This document shows, one piece after another, positions 1 through 60,475 of a stretch of DNA of 64,000 nt (position 1 is the stretch's first letter; the number at the start of each line of letters is the position of its first letter). The translations under genes and the position numbers were made by a program. This stretch comes from Ficedula albicollis (lineage: Eukaryota; Chordata; Aves; Passeriformes; Muscicapidae): contig NC_021685.1 of NCBI RefSeq assembly GCF_000247815.1, forward strand, positions 16,066,318 through 16,130,317, read 5' to 3'. The notes beneath the pieces were generated by a model. That model was not told the origin of the DNA. It searched no databases and saw only the letters and a program-made list of their open reading frames with translations.

Positions 1-779
1 GCATCTGTTGAAATTCCAAACTTCCCTGGTTTTAGCCACTAGAAAGAGAAATTGCCCTTCTGTCAGCTCCTCCTTGCTGGACTCTAAGGCAGCTCTGCTC
101 TGCCTTTCTGCACAGGTCATAGAGCTCCTGTCTCCTCAGATCTTTTTTTCCTCTTAGCTCCTAAGCAAATCCTCTGCAGGTGATCAGCTTCTCTGGGGGA
201 GGGAGGAAGCAGAAGGGAGAGCAGAGTGCATATGGGGGAGGCAGGAGCAGGAACAGGAACGGTGGAAAACTAGACCTGTTTGGTCACAGGCAGGTGGGTC
301 CTTGCCCTGCTGTGCTGTTGGCACACCCAGCTCTGAGTGAGCAAACCTCTGCTTGTGGCAATGGCAAAGAGAGGAAGGACAAGCACTCAGGGGAAAAATG
401 CAGAGTCTGTCAAGCTGAATTCGCTGCTGGAGGGTTTAAGAAAATAAAATACAAAACCACAAATGAAGTTGAAGAGAAATGAGTGCTAAAACACACCGTG
501 GCAGATTTTCTTTTGCTGATCTCTCCCAGCTGCATGTAGTTAAAGCTGACTCTAGTGTTTTGTCTACCTTGGGGCCTGGTAGATTAGTTCTACTAATTCC
601 CATGAGGATCAGTATTTCCCACCCTCTTTCCAGTTGTTGGTGGCTGTTGGGGGTTTGGGCTGTGGTGTGCCAGAACACAAGTTCTTGAGGGCACTGCTGG
701 GCTTTGAGTGCCCAGGAGGGTGGGTGGCCTTGCGCCCATTTCAGTGCAGTGTGCTAACCTGGCTTCTTCTCCCTGCCAG
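1..779. other. SEPT8 intron 1 (3' part)
   Basis: No exon or repeat is recognised here. The stretch ends in a pyrimidine-rich tract and CCAG acceptor directly before SEPT8 exon 2. SEPT8 exon 1, about ten codons in human, must lie to the left of the window. Confidence 0.7.
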
Positions 780-30085
<29,306 letters not shown>

Positions 30086-30135
30086 GGCAGTCTGGGTGGG
30101 AGATGGGGCCAGCTGGACATCACCATGGCATGGAA

Positions 30136-31180
30136 CTGCAGAGAAGATAAAGTGTACATATATATATATACACACATATATATATGAAAAGAAAAGCAGA
30201 GGTTAGTGAAGTTTATATGTTTTCATGTCATCACCCAAAAGTACAGATGACTTTCATCTCATATCAGGAAACTTGAAGGCTTCCCTCACCTTTTTTCTTT
30301 TTTTTTCCTTTTTTTTTTGTGTTTGTGTTTGTACTTGCCAATCATTGAACTGTTTTTTTGAGCTGATAATGAATGTATGAGGTCTGTGTTTCCTAACAAT
30401 TTCTGAGGTTTCTACATTATCCAGACTGCTGTCCAGGAGATTCAATTCAGGCTAGCAGCTCCAAATCCAGTAAAACTAGTAACACTGCACTCTGAATTCA
30501 GCAAGGAAACAATCACCTATGAAAGGCAGTTTTTACAATCAGCAGCCTAAAATGGCTTAATATTTGCACATGACCTTAAAATAGGGATCCAGGATGTTTT
30601 CGTATCACATGAATTTTGCCTTACTAGCACATGATTATTTCTTGAAGACAAAGTTTAATTGTTTCTATTAACTGTTTAGTAACTGCAATGTGAACTAAGT
30701 GCCAGATCAGGGTAGTCTCATTGCATAAATGAATAATTAGAGGGATGAAAAGGAAAATAGTTTTTAAAAAAACTGTGTGTGAAATGTAGCAAAACTCTGA
30801 CAGCTTTCTATGTACAGTATTAATAGACGGGAAATAGTTAGAAATATTTTTGCAGCTTGTATTTAAAAAAAAAATAAAGAAGGCATAGAGTTGTTATATT
30901 ATGAGAATCTTTTTAATGTCCATTCAGTTGTCCTTTAAAGATGAGAGTAAATTTTTTTGAGCAAAATAGAAGGTTTTAAATAGTAGAAAATTGTAAAAAA
31001 ATTAAAATATAATTCCTGTAATATTCTTTAAAAGACTTGAAGATAAGTAGGAACAGGTAGTTTGCCAAACATCTTGGGAAGGATGTGTGGGTGTGTGTGT
31101 GCGTGTATCTGTGTTTTTTAGTCTTACTTGATAAGAAGTTGTTTCTTTAAAGAAAAAACATTGCAAAACATAGTACTTAC
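30136..31180. other. CCNI2 intron; possible SEPT8 long-isoform 3' UTR
   Basis: AT-rich. It contains a TA/CA microsatellite at about 30,160-30,186 and AATAAA-type plus-strand signals near 30,870. No other exon is seen. Confidence 0.5.
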
Positions 31181-31321
31181 AATGTTTAAGAAATCCAATG
31201 GTGTTGCTGTGTAAAGATCCCACTGAAGCTTATCCAGTATAATTCTTTCCATTCTCAAGATCTCGGCTGGAGAGTGTTTACATCCGCTCTGCACCACTAG
31301 CATCTGCACTGACGGTATTAC
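31181..31321 (-). CDS. CCNI2: CCNI2 exon, intact cyclin box part
   Basis: 141 bp, 47 codons. Acceptor TTTTTTTACAG|GTAATA, donor ATT|GTAAGT. Encodes [34 protein letters not shown] and TPLDFLNI, the most diagnostic cyclin-I motif. Open throughout. The adjacent CCNI2 intron (31322-32425) shows nothing else. Confidence 0.9.
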
Positions 31322-32425
31322 CTGTAAAAAAATTTTTAAAAACTAAAAAAAAAATAAAGAAACCAACATCCTATACAGTGCTGTGTGCGCTTCTCTGTAT
31401 TGTGAAGGGATCTGACAGGTTTAAACCAGTTTATGTCAAGCAGAATGCCCATGCAGGAGATCTCATTCCCAGGTACCTCCTATCCTAAAGAGTGGTCCCT
31501 GCTCGCCCCAGGGCAGCTGCTGCAGACCCAGCCCACAGCAAGAACGATGGTGTGGCATCAGTGATGCACCTTCCCTGCTACCACTGGTTTTGCACAGAGG
31601 AGGCTTCCTGACAGCCTGTTTTACAAGGCCTGCTGGGGTTGTCTTGTTTCTTTTGGTCATTGAAGCAGCTTCTCCTTTGTAGCTGAGAGGAAAAGAACAA
31701 TAACCTCAGTGTAACACCACCTAAGAAAGGCTTAGAACAGGTGAAGAACATTTCACTACCACAGTGGCTGTTTGAAGAGATGTGTATGTCTGACTCCAGC
31801 TCCTGGCTTTCCTCTTATTTTGCAAAGCAGGAGGAAGAAAAGAGGAGGAATGCAATCTGAAATACTTTTAGCCAATGCTTGTAAATGCCTGCAGAAGTCT
31901 ATCACTGCATTTTTGTCATGAGAAATAGCCTGTGTAATTTCTCACTGGCTGCTGACTTTACATTCTCATCTTGAGGTGCAGACCTGAGTCAGTTCCTCAC
32001 TGGTTCAGAAACCAATTTTGGCTCCAAGCAAACTCATCTATTTAAAGCTTCCTCTGAAGAACCTCTGCTCTGTCACACATGCTGTGCCCTCCCAGGAGCT
32101 ATAGCATGGGAATTACAGCTCTGATGTGCATCTCGACTGTCCCCTCAGACTAAGCTCTACTGTGAGCCCTGGATTCTGAAATGAGGAGAGAGGTTTGGGG
32201 CCAGGACAGAAACACATCCATGACACAAACAAAAACAAGTCCTTCATCCCTAAATCCCTAACCCCACAATTCTTCAGAGCAACTATGAAACAGGACTGAA
32301 AATGCTATTCTTACCTCTTCAGGACTACTTAGGGTAAACAAATTAGCACTTTCATTATGTCCAAGTTGTTCAAAGACCTGGAAACATGAACAACTTTTAG
32401 TGTGTTTAAAATTAAACATACAGAC

Positions 32426-32496
32426 CTCATCTTCATTGGTTTTTGCTGAAGGATTAGGCAGGAAATTGTAATGCACTGCAGATATTTTAATTGGGC
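32426..32496 (-). pseudogene. CCNI2: CCNI2 exon with 1-base deletion
   Basis: Starts GCCCAATTAAAATATCTG, encoding AQLKYLQCITISCLIL. The frame then shifts: SAKTNEDE continues in the next frame. One T added to CCTTCAG would restore 72 nt and the family reading. The donor GAG|GTCTGT is suboptimal. Confidence 0.8.
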
Positions 32497-32744
32497 CTGA
32501 AGGGAGAAGAAGAAAACACTGAGTAAAGAAGATAAGTGTCTTGGGGGGAATAATTGTATCATAATTCTATGATGCATACACAAGTCTCAAACTTTCATTT
32601 AAGTTACAGATGCTTCTGAATTAGTTTAGCTACAGGAGCTGGAAATAGAACCAGGAAATTCAAAGTGAAGAAGAATAAATCCTCTTATAGGTGCAATGAC
32701 TATGCAATGCCACAGTATTTACGCTGCAATGTTGCTCCTCACTT

Positions 32745-32978
32745 TCAGATGTTGGTTCAAGTTGGACTTAAGGAAGAATTTCTTCATGGAAGAGGTTATT
32801 AAACATTGGAACAAGCTGCCCAGGGAGGTGGGAGAGTCAACATCCCTAGGGTTGTTCAAGAAATTATTTGATGTGGCACTTAGTACTATGGTTTAGTTGG
32901 TAGGGTGGTGATCAGTCAAATGTTGGACTCAATGATCTTAGAGACCTTTCCTAACCTTAATGATTCTGGGATTCTATG
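32745..32978 (+). mobile_element. CR1 LINE 3' end
   Basis: Shows the CR1 tail pattern: AGGAAGAATTTCTTC, GGAACAAGCTGCCCAGGGAG, GTTGGACTCAATGATCTTAG, ending GATTCTGGGATTCTATG. A degraded, 5'-truncated copy between two CCNI2 exons. Confidence 0.85.
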
Positions 32979-33426
32979 TGCCAGAATCAACCTAAATAGA
33001 ATTGGGAGCTGCAAGGCTCAGCTCAACTCCTACCTTTACTATAGCTTCAGTGGCAGAAAAGATTAGCCCCACAGTTTAATTAAAAATACTAGTTTAAAAA
33101 CCAGACTATTAAAAGTGATAATGTGAAAAATTTCTGTTTAGCAGAGAAAACCAGATGAGTTCAACATTTGTTGGACTAAGTTAACACAAACAATTCTAAT
33201 GATGTTGGTGGAACCTCATCAAACTCTCAAGTTCATATGTGTGTGTGTGTATGTATATTTGCTTAATGGCATTCCCCAGCAATGACCCTGACTGCTCCCT
33301 AAATCTGCTGCCAAATATCATCCCTGCTTTTGTGTATAAACTGATTAAATGCTGATATATGTAACTGATGCTCCTTACATTCCCAGTCAGTAATCTAGCC
33401 AGGGAAAAGCTGGCAGAGATCTTTAC

Positions 33427-33557
33427 CTTTACTGATGCCAACAGCCTGTTGAAGATGCTGGTGGCTAAGGCAAACGTTTATAAAACTGGAACTGGGAGCT
33501 GATTTCTGCAATCCAGAGAACTGCTTTTTTGTAACCTGACAGAGAGGTGTCTGTGCC
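33427..33557 (-). pseudogene. CCNI2: CCNI2 N-terminal cyclin box exon with 4-base deletion
   Basis: Acceptor CTTCCCCTCAG|GGCACA, donor AAAG|GTAAAG. Reads GTDTSLSGYKKAVLWIAEI to SSQFQFY in one frame and TFALATSIFNRLLASVK in another. In cyclin I these are joined by Pro-Glu; here only AA lies between TAT and ACG, 4 bases short. 131 bp instead of 135. Confidence 0.8.
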
Positions 33558-34981
33558 CTGAGGGGAAGGAAAAGTTAGAAGAAAAATACAGTTATGGCTT
33601 TGATGATTTTGTTAACATATCTCCAAAGGAAGACTAAAATCTTTTTAAGTGCTCTCATTAGCATTTCAGATGGCTGGAGGCTTGAAATGAAGGAAGTTGT
33701 CGGCTGTGGCCACAGAGGGAGGGCAAGGGCACGTTTTGGAGCAGTTTAAAGCACTCACTTGTGTTGCCCAACCCATCTGGCTCTAGCTGTGCTTGCACAG
33801 GCCTGGTACTGGGTTGTACTGGAGCACTGAGGGGGGAAGCACCCAGGCCTCCCAAACTGAGCTCTTCTGAACCAGGTCCTGGGTGTGCTCGTCATTCCCA
33901 CCCTGGGAAAGCTGAAGCCTCGATGCAGCACATGTTCCACTCAGCCAGCCTCAACAGAGAAACTGGAGTCAGGAGGAGGTTTTGATTTACTCTGCAAGAG
34001 TTGTAACAGCCCTTGGATTTGCTGAGTGTTGAGACCAGGGCCAGCTTTGTGACTCCCCAGAGGTACATGGCAAAATGTACTGAGCTTTTTCTTTCTTATA
34101 TCTCATTTGAAGCTGCATTCAGGTGAAAGGGAGGACCATGGCTGCCATGAAAATAGCACCCAGGAGCTATGGAATGCACCTGAACATTGTTGTAGGAGAA
34201 GTAAAAGGGCCAGGCAGCTACACAGAACAGACAAGACTAAACACCAACTTGTTTAATACTACTCATCACATTATCCGTTTCACTATTTTGCTTAATTTGG
34301 TGGTAAAAATACTTGGTAAAAAGTAGCTTCTCTAGACTACTGCAAGAAAGAGACAAGGCTGTTAAGCACTTCTGTGCTTTCTTCCATGGTTCTGCTGCAC
34401 TTCGAGAAGCAGCCAAGCAAAACCGTTTGCATTGTACACAGAGGCCACGGGGTCTTGTAGCTTCTTCCTAAGGTGGCTTGGAATGGGGCTGGGTTTCTGT
34501 TAGGCCTCAGTGGATTCCATCTTCTCCCACCTTAGCAGGTGGAATTCACAGACAGTGCTGAACACAATATGTCAAATTTATGGTTTTACCACCACAGACA
34601 GTGCTGAACACAATATGTCAAATTTTTCAGTTTTCAGTTTTACCACTGAATGACTGCTCTCACTTGCTCTACCACATTATCCCAAGCTATTCCGCATTTC
34701 CCAAAACTGCTACTTTTCTGACTGAGCCAGAACAAAATGCAAAGTCCCTGGTTTATACAAGGCATCAATAAAATGTAAAATGGGACAAAAACAGACCCTC
34801 CTCCATTCCATAGGCCTAGTCCATGAGGGATAACTTTTGCATTCAGGTGAATCAGATGGTATGACCAGCAGGGTCCTTTAGGGAATTCCAAAGAGGACAG
34901 GGGAGGATACCTTCACAGTGAGATTCTGGAAAACTGGCACTTTCCAAATCCTGTTCTTTCTGGCTAAGGCATTTCCCAGGG

Positions 34982-35058
<77 letters not shown>

Positions 35059-37384
35059 TATATGTCCAGGAGACTTCACGGCAGCTGTTTGAGCCAGTTT
35101 TCTGATGGGAGCCACTGACAAAAACAAACAAACAAAATTATAAAGCAACATCCCAGCTCCTTGTACTAAGTGTGATTTCCTCTCTTGATGCCTTTCCAGC
35201 ACTGAGAACAGAGGAGGAGCCACAGGACTTGCTTGTTTGCAGACAGAGCAATCCTGATATGCATTTTCCCTGGAAGTTTCTGATGAGAGAAAACGTGTCA
35301 GATGGCTGAACAGCAGCACAGTCCAGCTTCTTCCCTCCCAGGCTGTGAAATGACTTGAGAAACTTGGGTCAATCAGTCCAGATTACTCCATTTATCCTGC
35401 TTCACACGTTTGGCTGTCCATTTGCAGAGCTATTACACTGCAACCTGTTATCACCTGATTTCAAGTTTCTGGCAAATAAGAGGCTTATGGTTTCCTTACA
35501 AAGGCTCAAAGATGACTGTTCTTAGGAGGTTTATGAATCCCCAATTAAAAGTTTTTCTCAGAGCAGTTTAATCTTTGGAGATACCACTTTGGAAATCCCA
35601 CTCTCCATGCTAAGGGGAGTATTTACAGGAAATAAACATCTCTGAATCATATCAGTACCAAGTGAATGAGAACATCCAGCCTGAAACTATTTAAAGGCTT
35701 GTATTTTGATGTCTCTTTAACAACAGAAAAGAGATGTTACTAGATATAAAATTTCTGTTTCTCTTTCCAAAGAGTGGTTCCTCACCATTTTTCCTGGAAG
35801 CTCACATCATTATCGCTGCAGTTCCATTAAAAAAACCAAAGTGACATCCTCTGGAAACCGCTCTACATTTCTAAAGCTGGAGCTCGGTGAGGTTTCCCTG
35901 AAAGCAGGAACCACGTGTGACTTTAACTTCGGCTGCCACTGAATGTCAGAGCATCCAAAGCCGGGCCGTTCCAGCAGAGGGAGAGCTGGCAATGATTTAT
36001 CTGATGCACTGAGAAGTCTACTCTTGTGTAGCTGGGGAGGGGGGGGAAATAATAATTAAAATCTCGCCCTCTGGCTAGTTTTGACTGTCCTTGAGAACGA
36101 AAGGGAGCAGCTCCTGCTGCCAGCTCTCAGGCAGCCCCTCCAGCCCTGCAGAGCGCCCGAGGCCATGGGGACCAGCTCCTCTGCCAGCATCCATGTTTTC
36201 AGCCACCTTTTCTTCCACCCAGGATCTCTCCATGACTCAAATCACTCTCAGCTTTCCCCCACATCCTGGACCCCTTTGTTTTCCTCCTGCAGCATTTTCT
36301 GTGGGAAGCTGGTTCCAATATTTTATGTTAAACCTTTCCTCATTCCTCAGCTCTGCCTGCCTACACATGACTCTGTTCTCTCAGCAGCCCCTTGGGTTAT
36401 GTATTTTCTGGTGCTAAATTATTAGTAAGTGAATCTGTGCGTGCAGCACAGCTCTGAGTAACACTGTGGCAGTGTGTGAAGAGCAAAGAGACTGCTGAAT
36501 AGCTGCTCTTCAAGCTTCCCGGCTCACCTGATGATGCACGCCTGGGGCTGGGTGAATAGCCCTGTCCTGTCATCACCGGTGTGTTCCTGGCCTGAGATAC
36601 ACAGCTCAGTTCGGTGGGGTGAGGTACACAGCTCAGTTCGGTGGGGGAGGTCTGCGAGGTACGGATCAGCTCTGTCCACATTCCTGCTCCTGCTTACATC
36701 CCTCGGGCAGGAGCACGGCACGGGTGAGGCACAGCCCTTGGTTTGTGTCTGTACTGGGTGCTGGGGATCCCAGGCCCCAGTGGTCCACAGCAAAGGTAAT
36801 GAGGGAGGAGTGGGACCGGAACAATGCCCTGTGACTGCCAACAGGATTCGGGTGTGCAGAAATGCCTAGGGGCAAGCGGGACAAGTGTGATTCAGGGCAT
36901 CAGGTCCTGGGGAAACTGTTCATGGACCTCTCCTGTTCAGTAAAATTGTCTTTGACTCTTAAAGACATAGATTATGAAAGGACGAAGTCAAATTGTTGGA
37001 ATAATTTAATCCAATTCCTGTAAATAAGTGGGCCATGCGATGTTGAAATGCTGCGAGTAGGAGAGGAGCAGGTGAGGCTGTGGAGGATCCCAGCAGTACA
37101 CTGTGAAACTTTACACTGAATGACAGATAACTTGGAAATGTGCCTCATTAGTATGGGAATAACTGATTTATGTGCCACTTGGACTGTATTGCTTGTTTAT
37201 ATTTAAGTTAGTTTGCAGTCCTTCTATTTCATCAGCAATTCAAAACGTTACAGTCAGGAAAAGAAGGAGATGGATTTTCTTCCTTACGTGGACAACAGGT
37301 TGGGGCTTGCAGCCCTGTGCGAGACCCAGAGCCCCCTCAGACCCCTGGAACCCTTCCAGAGCAGTGGAGTCTTGTCAGAGCCTC
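33558..37384. other. Stretch between CCNI2 and KIF3A
   Basis: Should hold CCNI2 exon 1 and its promoter, but I could not recognise them. It contains a short tandem duplication at about 34,547-34,626 and the A/C homopolymer pair at 34,982. No other gene is seen. Confidence 0.55.
34982..35056. repeat. Poly-A(45) joined to poly-C(30)
   Basis: A run 34982-35026 followed directly by a C run 35027-35056. The abrupt join of two pure homopolymers suggests a consensus or gap-closure artefact. Confidence 0.85.
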
Positions 37385-37790
37385 TGGAGCCCTCCCACTA
37401 GGGATCCCTCAGAGCCCTTTCAGCCCCACTGGGGATCCCTCAGAGCCCTGTCAGACCCACAGGGGATCCCTCAGAGCCCTGTGAGACCGCTTGGAGCCCT
37501 TTCAGCCCCACTAGGGATCCCTCAGAGCCCTTTCAGCCCCACTGGGGATCCCTCAGAGCCCTGTCAGACCCACAGGGGATCCCTCAGAGCCCTGTGAGAC
37601 CGCTTGGAGCCCTTTCAGCCCCACTAGGGATCCCTCAGAGCCCTTTCAGCCCCACTGGGGATCCCTCAGAGCCCTGTCAGACCCACAGGGGATCCCTCAG
37701 AGCCCTGTGAGACCGCTTGGAGCCCTTTCAGCCCCACTGGGGATCCCTCAGAGCCCTTTCAGCCCCACAGGGGATTTCTCACAGCCCGGT
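37385..37790 (+). repeat. Minisatellite with 113-bp higher-order unit
   Basis: Built of GGATCCCTCAGAGCCC subunits of about 31 bp in three variants. The higher-order unit repeats every 113 bp (CTAGGG at 37398, 37511 and 37624), about 3.4 copies. Open frames rich in Pro/Ser/Gln across it are by-products. It lies just 5' of the KIF3A GC-rich island. Confidence 0.88.
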
Positions 37791-39170
<1,380 letters not shown>

Positions 39171-39709
39171 GCAAATGGCAGCTGGAGGGAGAAGCGCTTG
39201 GAAACAGGATTTGTTTGGCTTGACATCCAGTATAGTTGCTGTAGGAATAGTTAAACGCTCAGCTGCAGCACTTCTAGCCCAGGGGAGTGTCTAGATTTAT
39301 CAGCCGTGCTTCAAGATTTGTTTTGGTAACTACGTGAAAGAAAACAAATGTGAGGTTTTATCATACAACATTGAGGTTTACTGAAGAATTAAACTTAAGC
39401 ATGCACACTGAGGGTTGTAGTTAAAATGAATTCCCTTCAGCCAGCACTGAAATTTTCACGAAGTGAAATTGTTTTTCTTGAAAAAAGTCATAGATGGTGT
39501 TGAATGTGAAATGCTTAAGATTTACTCATTCAGTTTCCATGTTGGCAAACAGAGGATCCCATTGCCTGAATTAAGTGTGTTATTCTCTCTGCTTTAATTA
39601 TAAACCAGTCCTGGTTTTAAGTCCCCAAGTTCATGATCCTGTGGAGATGTAGCTGCCAAAATTGATTCAACAGTCTTTGTGCTTAAACACACAACAGTGG
39701 GAGACAGCA

Positions 39710-39903
39710 GGGCTAGGTTGGACATTAGGAAGAAGCTCTTCCCTGTCAGGGTGGTGAGGCCATGGCATAAGTGCCCACAGTAGCTCGTTCCTGGAAGTGT
39801 TTAAGGCCAGGCTGGAGCAACCTGCTCCTGTGGAAGGTGTTTCTGCCCATGGCAGGGGGTGGAACTGAGCTTCTTGCACCCCAAACCTCTCTGTGATTGT
39901 ATG
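39710..39903 (+). mobile_element. CR1 LINE 3' end
   Basis: TTGGACATTAGGAAGAAGCT through GTTTCTGCCCATGGCAGGGG to TGTGATTGTATG, the typical end of a CR1 subfamily. It lies in KIF3A intron 1. Confidence 0.85.
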
Positions 39904-39957
39904 TTTACACTGGTGTTACAGCCTGTGTGTTTATTTTTTTTTTTTTAATAATTATAG

Positions 39958-56347
<16,390 letters not shown>

Positions 56348-59300
56348 TGTGACCTGGTCAGAATTCCTGTAAAAATCAGTGAGTGTATAAGGTTTGGCCA
56401 GAATATGGAATTCAAGAGATAGCACAGTTTGACGTAGCTATAATTTTTTATTTAAAAAAAAAAAAGTATTTTTCCTTAGTTGCCTGTATATTGTATGTTA
56501 TATTAACATAATATTAAGCTGGTATATATGATTGATGGTTGTGAAATTCCATGTATTAAATGTGTTGTGCAGGGAAGCTTGTTGGTAATCCTTGTTGAAA
56601 TGTATAGAAAATAGGGTTCTAGATGTGTGTTTAAGTGCTAGATGTGTTAGTTCAAAACAGTTAATGAAATCTTGAAATTAAGGCTGGTAAATCTGACTTA
56701 TGCCCTGCTTTGCACATAACTGGCAGCTTTCACTGTTGTCCTCTGTTGCACTGATCTGTGTTTGAATGTAGTTGCTGCAAACCTTTAAGAGCATCAAATC
56801 TTTTTATTTAAAGTTCCTGACTGTGGCTGTTAACCTGATTGTGTTGTGTGTTGAATACACAGGCCTTTTCCTGTAGCTGGGTAGGAAAAACGTGAACCAC
56901 AAAAGTCTTGAGATGTCTGAAAAGGGACCATGCTCTGTTTAAGTGCTGCAGAAATCAAGGATGTCTAATAGTTCTTTTATTTTTATCAGATTGCTTGTGA
57001 TCTGCTGGCACTGTGGAGGATGAGACCTTGGATATTAAGGGAAAAGAGAGCTTTTTTCCTTCCTTTAAGGCTGTGTTACTTTGGCAGCTTTTTATGCTTC
57101 AGGGCTAGAATTTTTGTGTGAGTAGTTTTGTAATCTGAACTGGTTTAGCTGAGATGGTGTAAGGAGGATGCTGTAGCACCAGGATTGCCTGTGAGCACTA
57201 TGGCTCTATTTCCTCATCCCTGGCTACAAAGCACTAGGCCACTGCTCTACACTGAGGGTGGATTTGACTCTCCTTTAGCAGAACAGTATGAATTGCCCAG
57301 TTTTCCCAGAACAGTATCCCCTGACATAGCTGGTGCTGTCTGTGTTCCTGTGTATACTGTGTGCATCTCTGGCTGTGCTCTGATGAGAGGAAAAAAGTTT
57401 TGGTCTCTGATAACAGCCATTTATTTGTGATGGCTGCTCTTTTTATTTGATATTTATGCTGCTAATAGACACATACCACTTTAATATGTTGCTTTTGTGT
57501 CACAGAGAAAATGCATCTCCTTCAGACTGTGTGTGTTTTGTAATTCATCACATCAGCTGTGGGTATCTCAGCAACTCCTGTGCCAGGGTGGAGGGATGAG
57601 CTGTGACCTCATCTTGGTGTTACTGTTACCTGGAGGATTAAAAGCTGTGATTACTGATGGGAGAAATGGAGCCCTTCAGTGTGACAGAAAACAAGACAGC
57701 TCCTCAGGTGTCCTGAGTCCTTGCTAGTAGCCACATCTGCTTTTACCAGAATGTTCCTGTGAAGTACCTTAAGAGGTTAAATGTTATCTGGAGGTACCTT
57801 GGAGTCTGTGACAGGATCTGCAATAGTTAAAACTTGTCTTGTAAGGACATATTTTGCTCTGAAGGATATATTCAGTGCTATTCTAAACAAGTTGTAAGCT
57901 TTTTCCTGGTTTTTTTTTTTTAATGTTTTTCTTTCAAGATCATGACCTGGAAGAACATGCTGCCCTCTCTGTTGGGGGAGTGTCACCTAAGTTCTTACAA
58001 CACAGATACAAACACTGGCATTTGCTTTTTCTAGCCTAACATTTAGAGATAAATGCTCAGAAACTTTCTTGATTGAAGCTGTAGTTGGTTTTGTTTGTAA
58101 AGAGCTGACCTTATTTGAAATGTGCTTGAATAGAGCTGGATTATCTCTTACTATATACTTCTCATCAAAAAATACAGGCTGAAAATGGATTAAATGCTGC
58201 TTAATGTCTTCCAGTTCTGAGTCCAGGCAGATAGATGCATAGCTGTGGCCTGTACTAATTCTCAGAACCAGGGATCACTTCCATTTCCTTTTTGTGTTAT
58301 ATCTTGTGCTAACATTTATTGAATGATCTGGTTTTATGGGAGTTAAACCTGGTCCCTGCTTTCAAAAAGACCATTGAAAATCCTTTTACTTGACAGCTCT
58401 CAGTCACTTCAAGATACTGCTGCAAAACATGACACTCCATTTAAGGTATTTAAATATTTTAAATACTTAAAACATAAAGGCATATGATTTACAATTAACA
58501 TAACAGTCCTGCTGCTGATAACCAGTGTACTCTGCATGTTTAAGTGAGCCTTGGAGCAGGAGAAACAAATAAGTAATTGCTTATACATCTTGAATTGGCA
58601 GAGTGGAGAAACCAGTCATCTACTGTTACAGAGGAGGACAAATAATTTGCTCTAAAAGAGGACTTTAAATAAAGTTGAACACTCTCATGATTAAGTGCCA
58701 TATCAGTTTGGCTCACCTGTTAAGTGGTGTCTTTTGTTGAAGTTCTGAGAAGCTTCTTGTAAAACCAGGGAGTTTGGCTTGTAGATTTATCACATGGGCC
58801 CTCTCTATAGTCCTGCCCATCTGTGAATGTCTGATGGGCCCATAATGTCTTTTAATAAAGAAAGGATTTGCTTTATGTGGACTTCTAAGAGCTTAATACA
58901 ACCTTTCTTGTTGCAGGTCAGTATGTGCTCTGTAGTATTTATCAAAACTCATATAACATTACATACTCTGTGTGTGCTCATCTGTGCATCTTGCTAACAG
59001 AAGATTCTCCTCATTCCAGAACACTGACAATGAGATTTTTGCTTAATGTTGTTTAAATGAATTATTTCATATTTAACTTGTTCCTAATCCTTCAAGAGGA
59101 GGGGAAATGGTCCTTAGTGCCTTTCACTGACTACACTATCTGCACCTGTCCAGCTTTCACCTTTCTCCACAGTTCTGCTTAGCCAGGCCTGTACAGAGGG
59201 AAAAACTGCTAGTCTGTATAATTTGTCTTTCTGTTTATTGTTTTTTAACTCTGTTTATTTCTATTTCTTGTTTTATTAAAGTTAATTCATTATACTGTAT

Positions 59301-59365
59301 ATATCAATATTGTGTCCCTGGAGCATGTTCATACCATGAAATAAAATCCTTGATTCCTAATTGCA
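56348..59365 (+). other. KIF3A: KIF3A 3' UTR
   Basis: A 3-kb AT-rich stretch without genes. It contains a Pumilio-type TGTATATA at 59296-59303 and a good polyadenylation signal AATAAA at 59340-59345 followed by T/G-rich sequence. The end is inferred from that signal. Confidence 0.7.
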
Positions 59366-60402
59366 CCCTTTGTATATGTTTTCCAAATAACATTACACAT
59401 AGCAAATTATTTTAACTGTTGTGTCAGGAGCTGGGTGAGGAAGGGTGAGTGAGATGCCTCTGTAGCTCTGAGCTGCACAGCACCCCGGAGAAGTTTGTGC
59501 AGGGAGTTTGGGGTGTGTTGGAGCCTTGTTGCCAAGCCCCAGGGCAATGTGCAGGAGGTGGACGGGGCAGAACAAGAGGATTCTTTGCAAGACTATAGAG
59601 GCCCAGTGGGATGAGCCTGCAGATCTAGAGATGCTCCTAAGGAGCTGCTTGAGCCCCTCTGCTGAGGTGGTCCTGGGCTGAGCCAGGGCACTACCAGAGC
59701 AGTTTCTGGGCCCTACAGTGGTCAGTGCTGAGCTCTGCCTCTCCTGCTGTGTGCATTGCAGAGGGGGGCAGCCGATGGGGAGCAGCCTTTGCAGCTCTCC
59801 TGGCTTTGTCTCCTGTGTTGCACAAGCCAGCTGCTCCCTGTACTGGTGCAGATGGTGTGAATGTACCTGCAGTAGTTGGAAATGTTCAGCTCTGTTTCCT
59901 CTGCTGCATGAGCTGTGTTTGGTTGGCAGTGCCAGTGGGTGCTCAGCCTGTAGGTGCCAGGTTGTCTGTATCCTCTGCAGCTCCCCAGAGTGCTGTGGCT
60001 CAGCTGCTGCATGAACCAAACCCTGCACAGTCCTGGCCTCTGCACTCCTGGGCCACAAAGTGCTGTGCCATATATATAGATGTGTTATAGGCTATAAGTA
60101 AAGTGAGAACTTGCTTAGCTGTACATGCCTGAGCTGGCTTTTCCCTTTGCAGCTCAAGCATGTACTTTTGAGTTCCCAGCTTCCAGCATGCTCCATTTGT
60201 GGTCTGGCTTCTCCCCTCTGCCTTCTCTTGGGCTTCTGCTTAGACTTGTGTTCCTCATGTTAGCATGAGCTTAATTCCATAGCAGGATAGATTGTGTGTA
60301 AATCCCTAGCCACATGATCCTTGTTCCCATAAACTTAGAACTCTTAACTGTTGCCTTGTATAACATCCCATGCAATGCCAGCACATTTAGTCCAAAAATA
60401 CA
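59366..60402. other. Intergenic between KIF3A and IL4 (tail to tail)
   Basis: No gene is recognised. A 221-codon minus-strand open frame (59,393-60,058) shows no domain, splice structure or conserved character and is treated as chance. Confidence 0.6.
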
Positions 60403-60408
60403 TTTATT
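60403..60408 (-). promoter_or_regulatory. IL4 polyadenylation signal
   Basis: AATAAA on the minus strand, 68 nt after the IL4 stop codon. Confidence 0.75.
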
Positions 60409-60419
60409 TAAAGAATTAC

Positions 60420-60428
60420 TATAAATAA
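60420..60428 (-). promoter_or_regulatory. AU-rich element in the IL4 3' UTR
   Basis: Minus-strand UUAUUUAUA, matching the nonamer core of mRNA-destabilising AU-rich elements typical of cytokine transcripts. Confidence 0.65.
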
Positions 60429-60475
60429 TGTTTGAAAAATAGTGTGACAGCTTAAAAACAAAAGAAGTGTCTTTT

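Noticed and set aside
35810..35992. 60-codon minus-strand open frame considered as CCNI2 exon 1
   Set aside because: No similarity to the cyclin-I N-terminus and no donor in the right phase was convincing.
37172..37790. Pro/Ser-rich repeat open frame over the minisatellite
   Set aside because: Frame is a by-product of the GGATCCCTCAGAGCCC repeat and runs into poly-C.
59393..60058. 221-codon minus-strand open frame next to IL4
   Set aside because: No domain, no signal of codon conservation, Gln/His/Ser-rich composition from G-rich DNA; likely chance.
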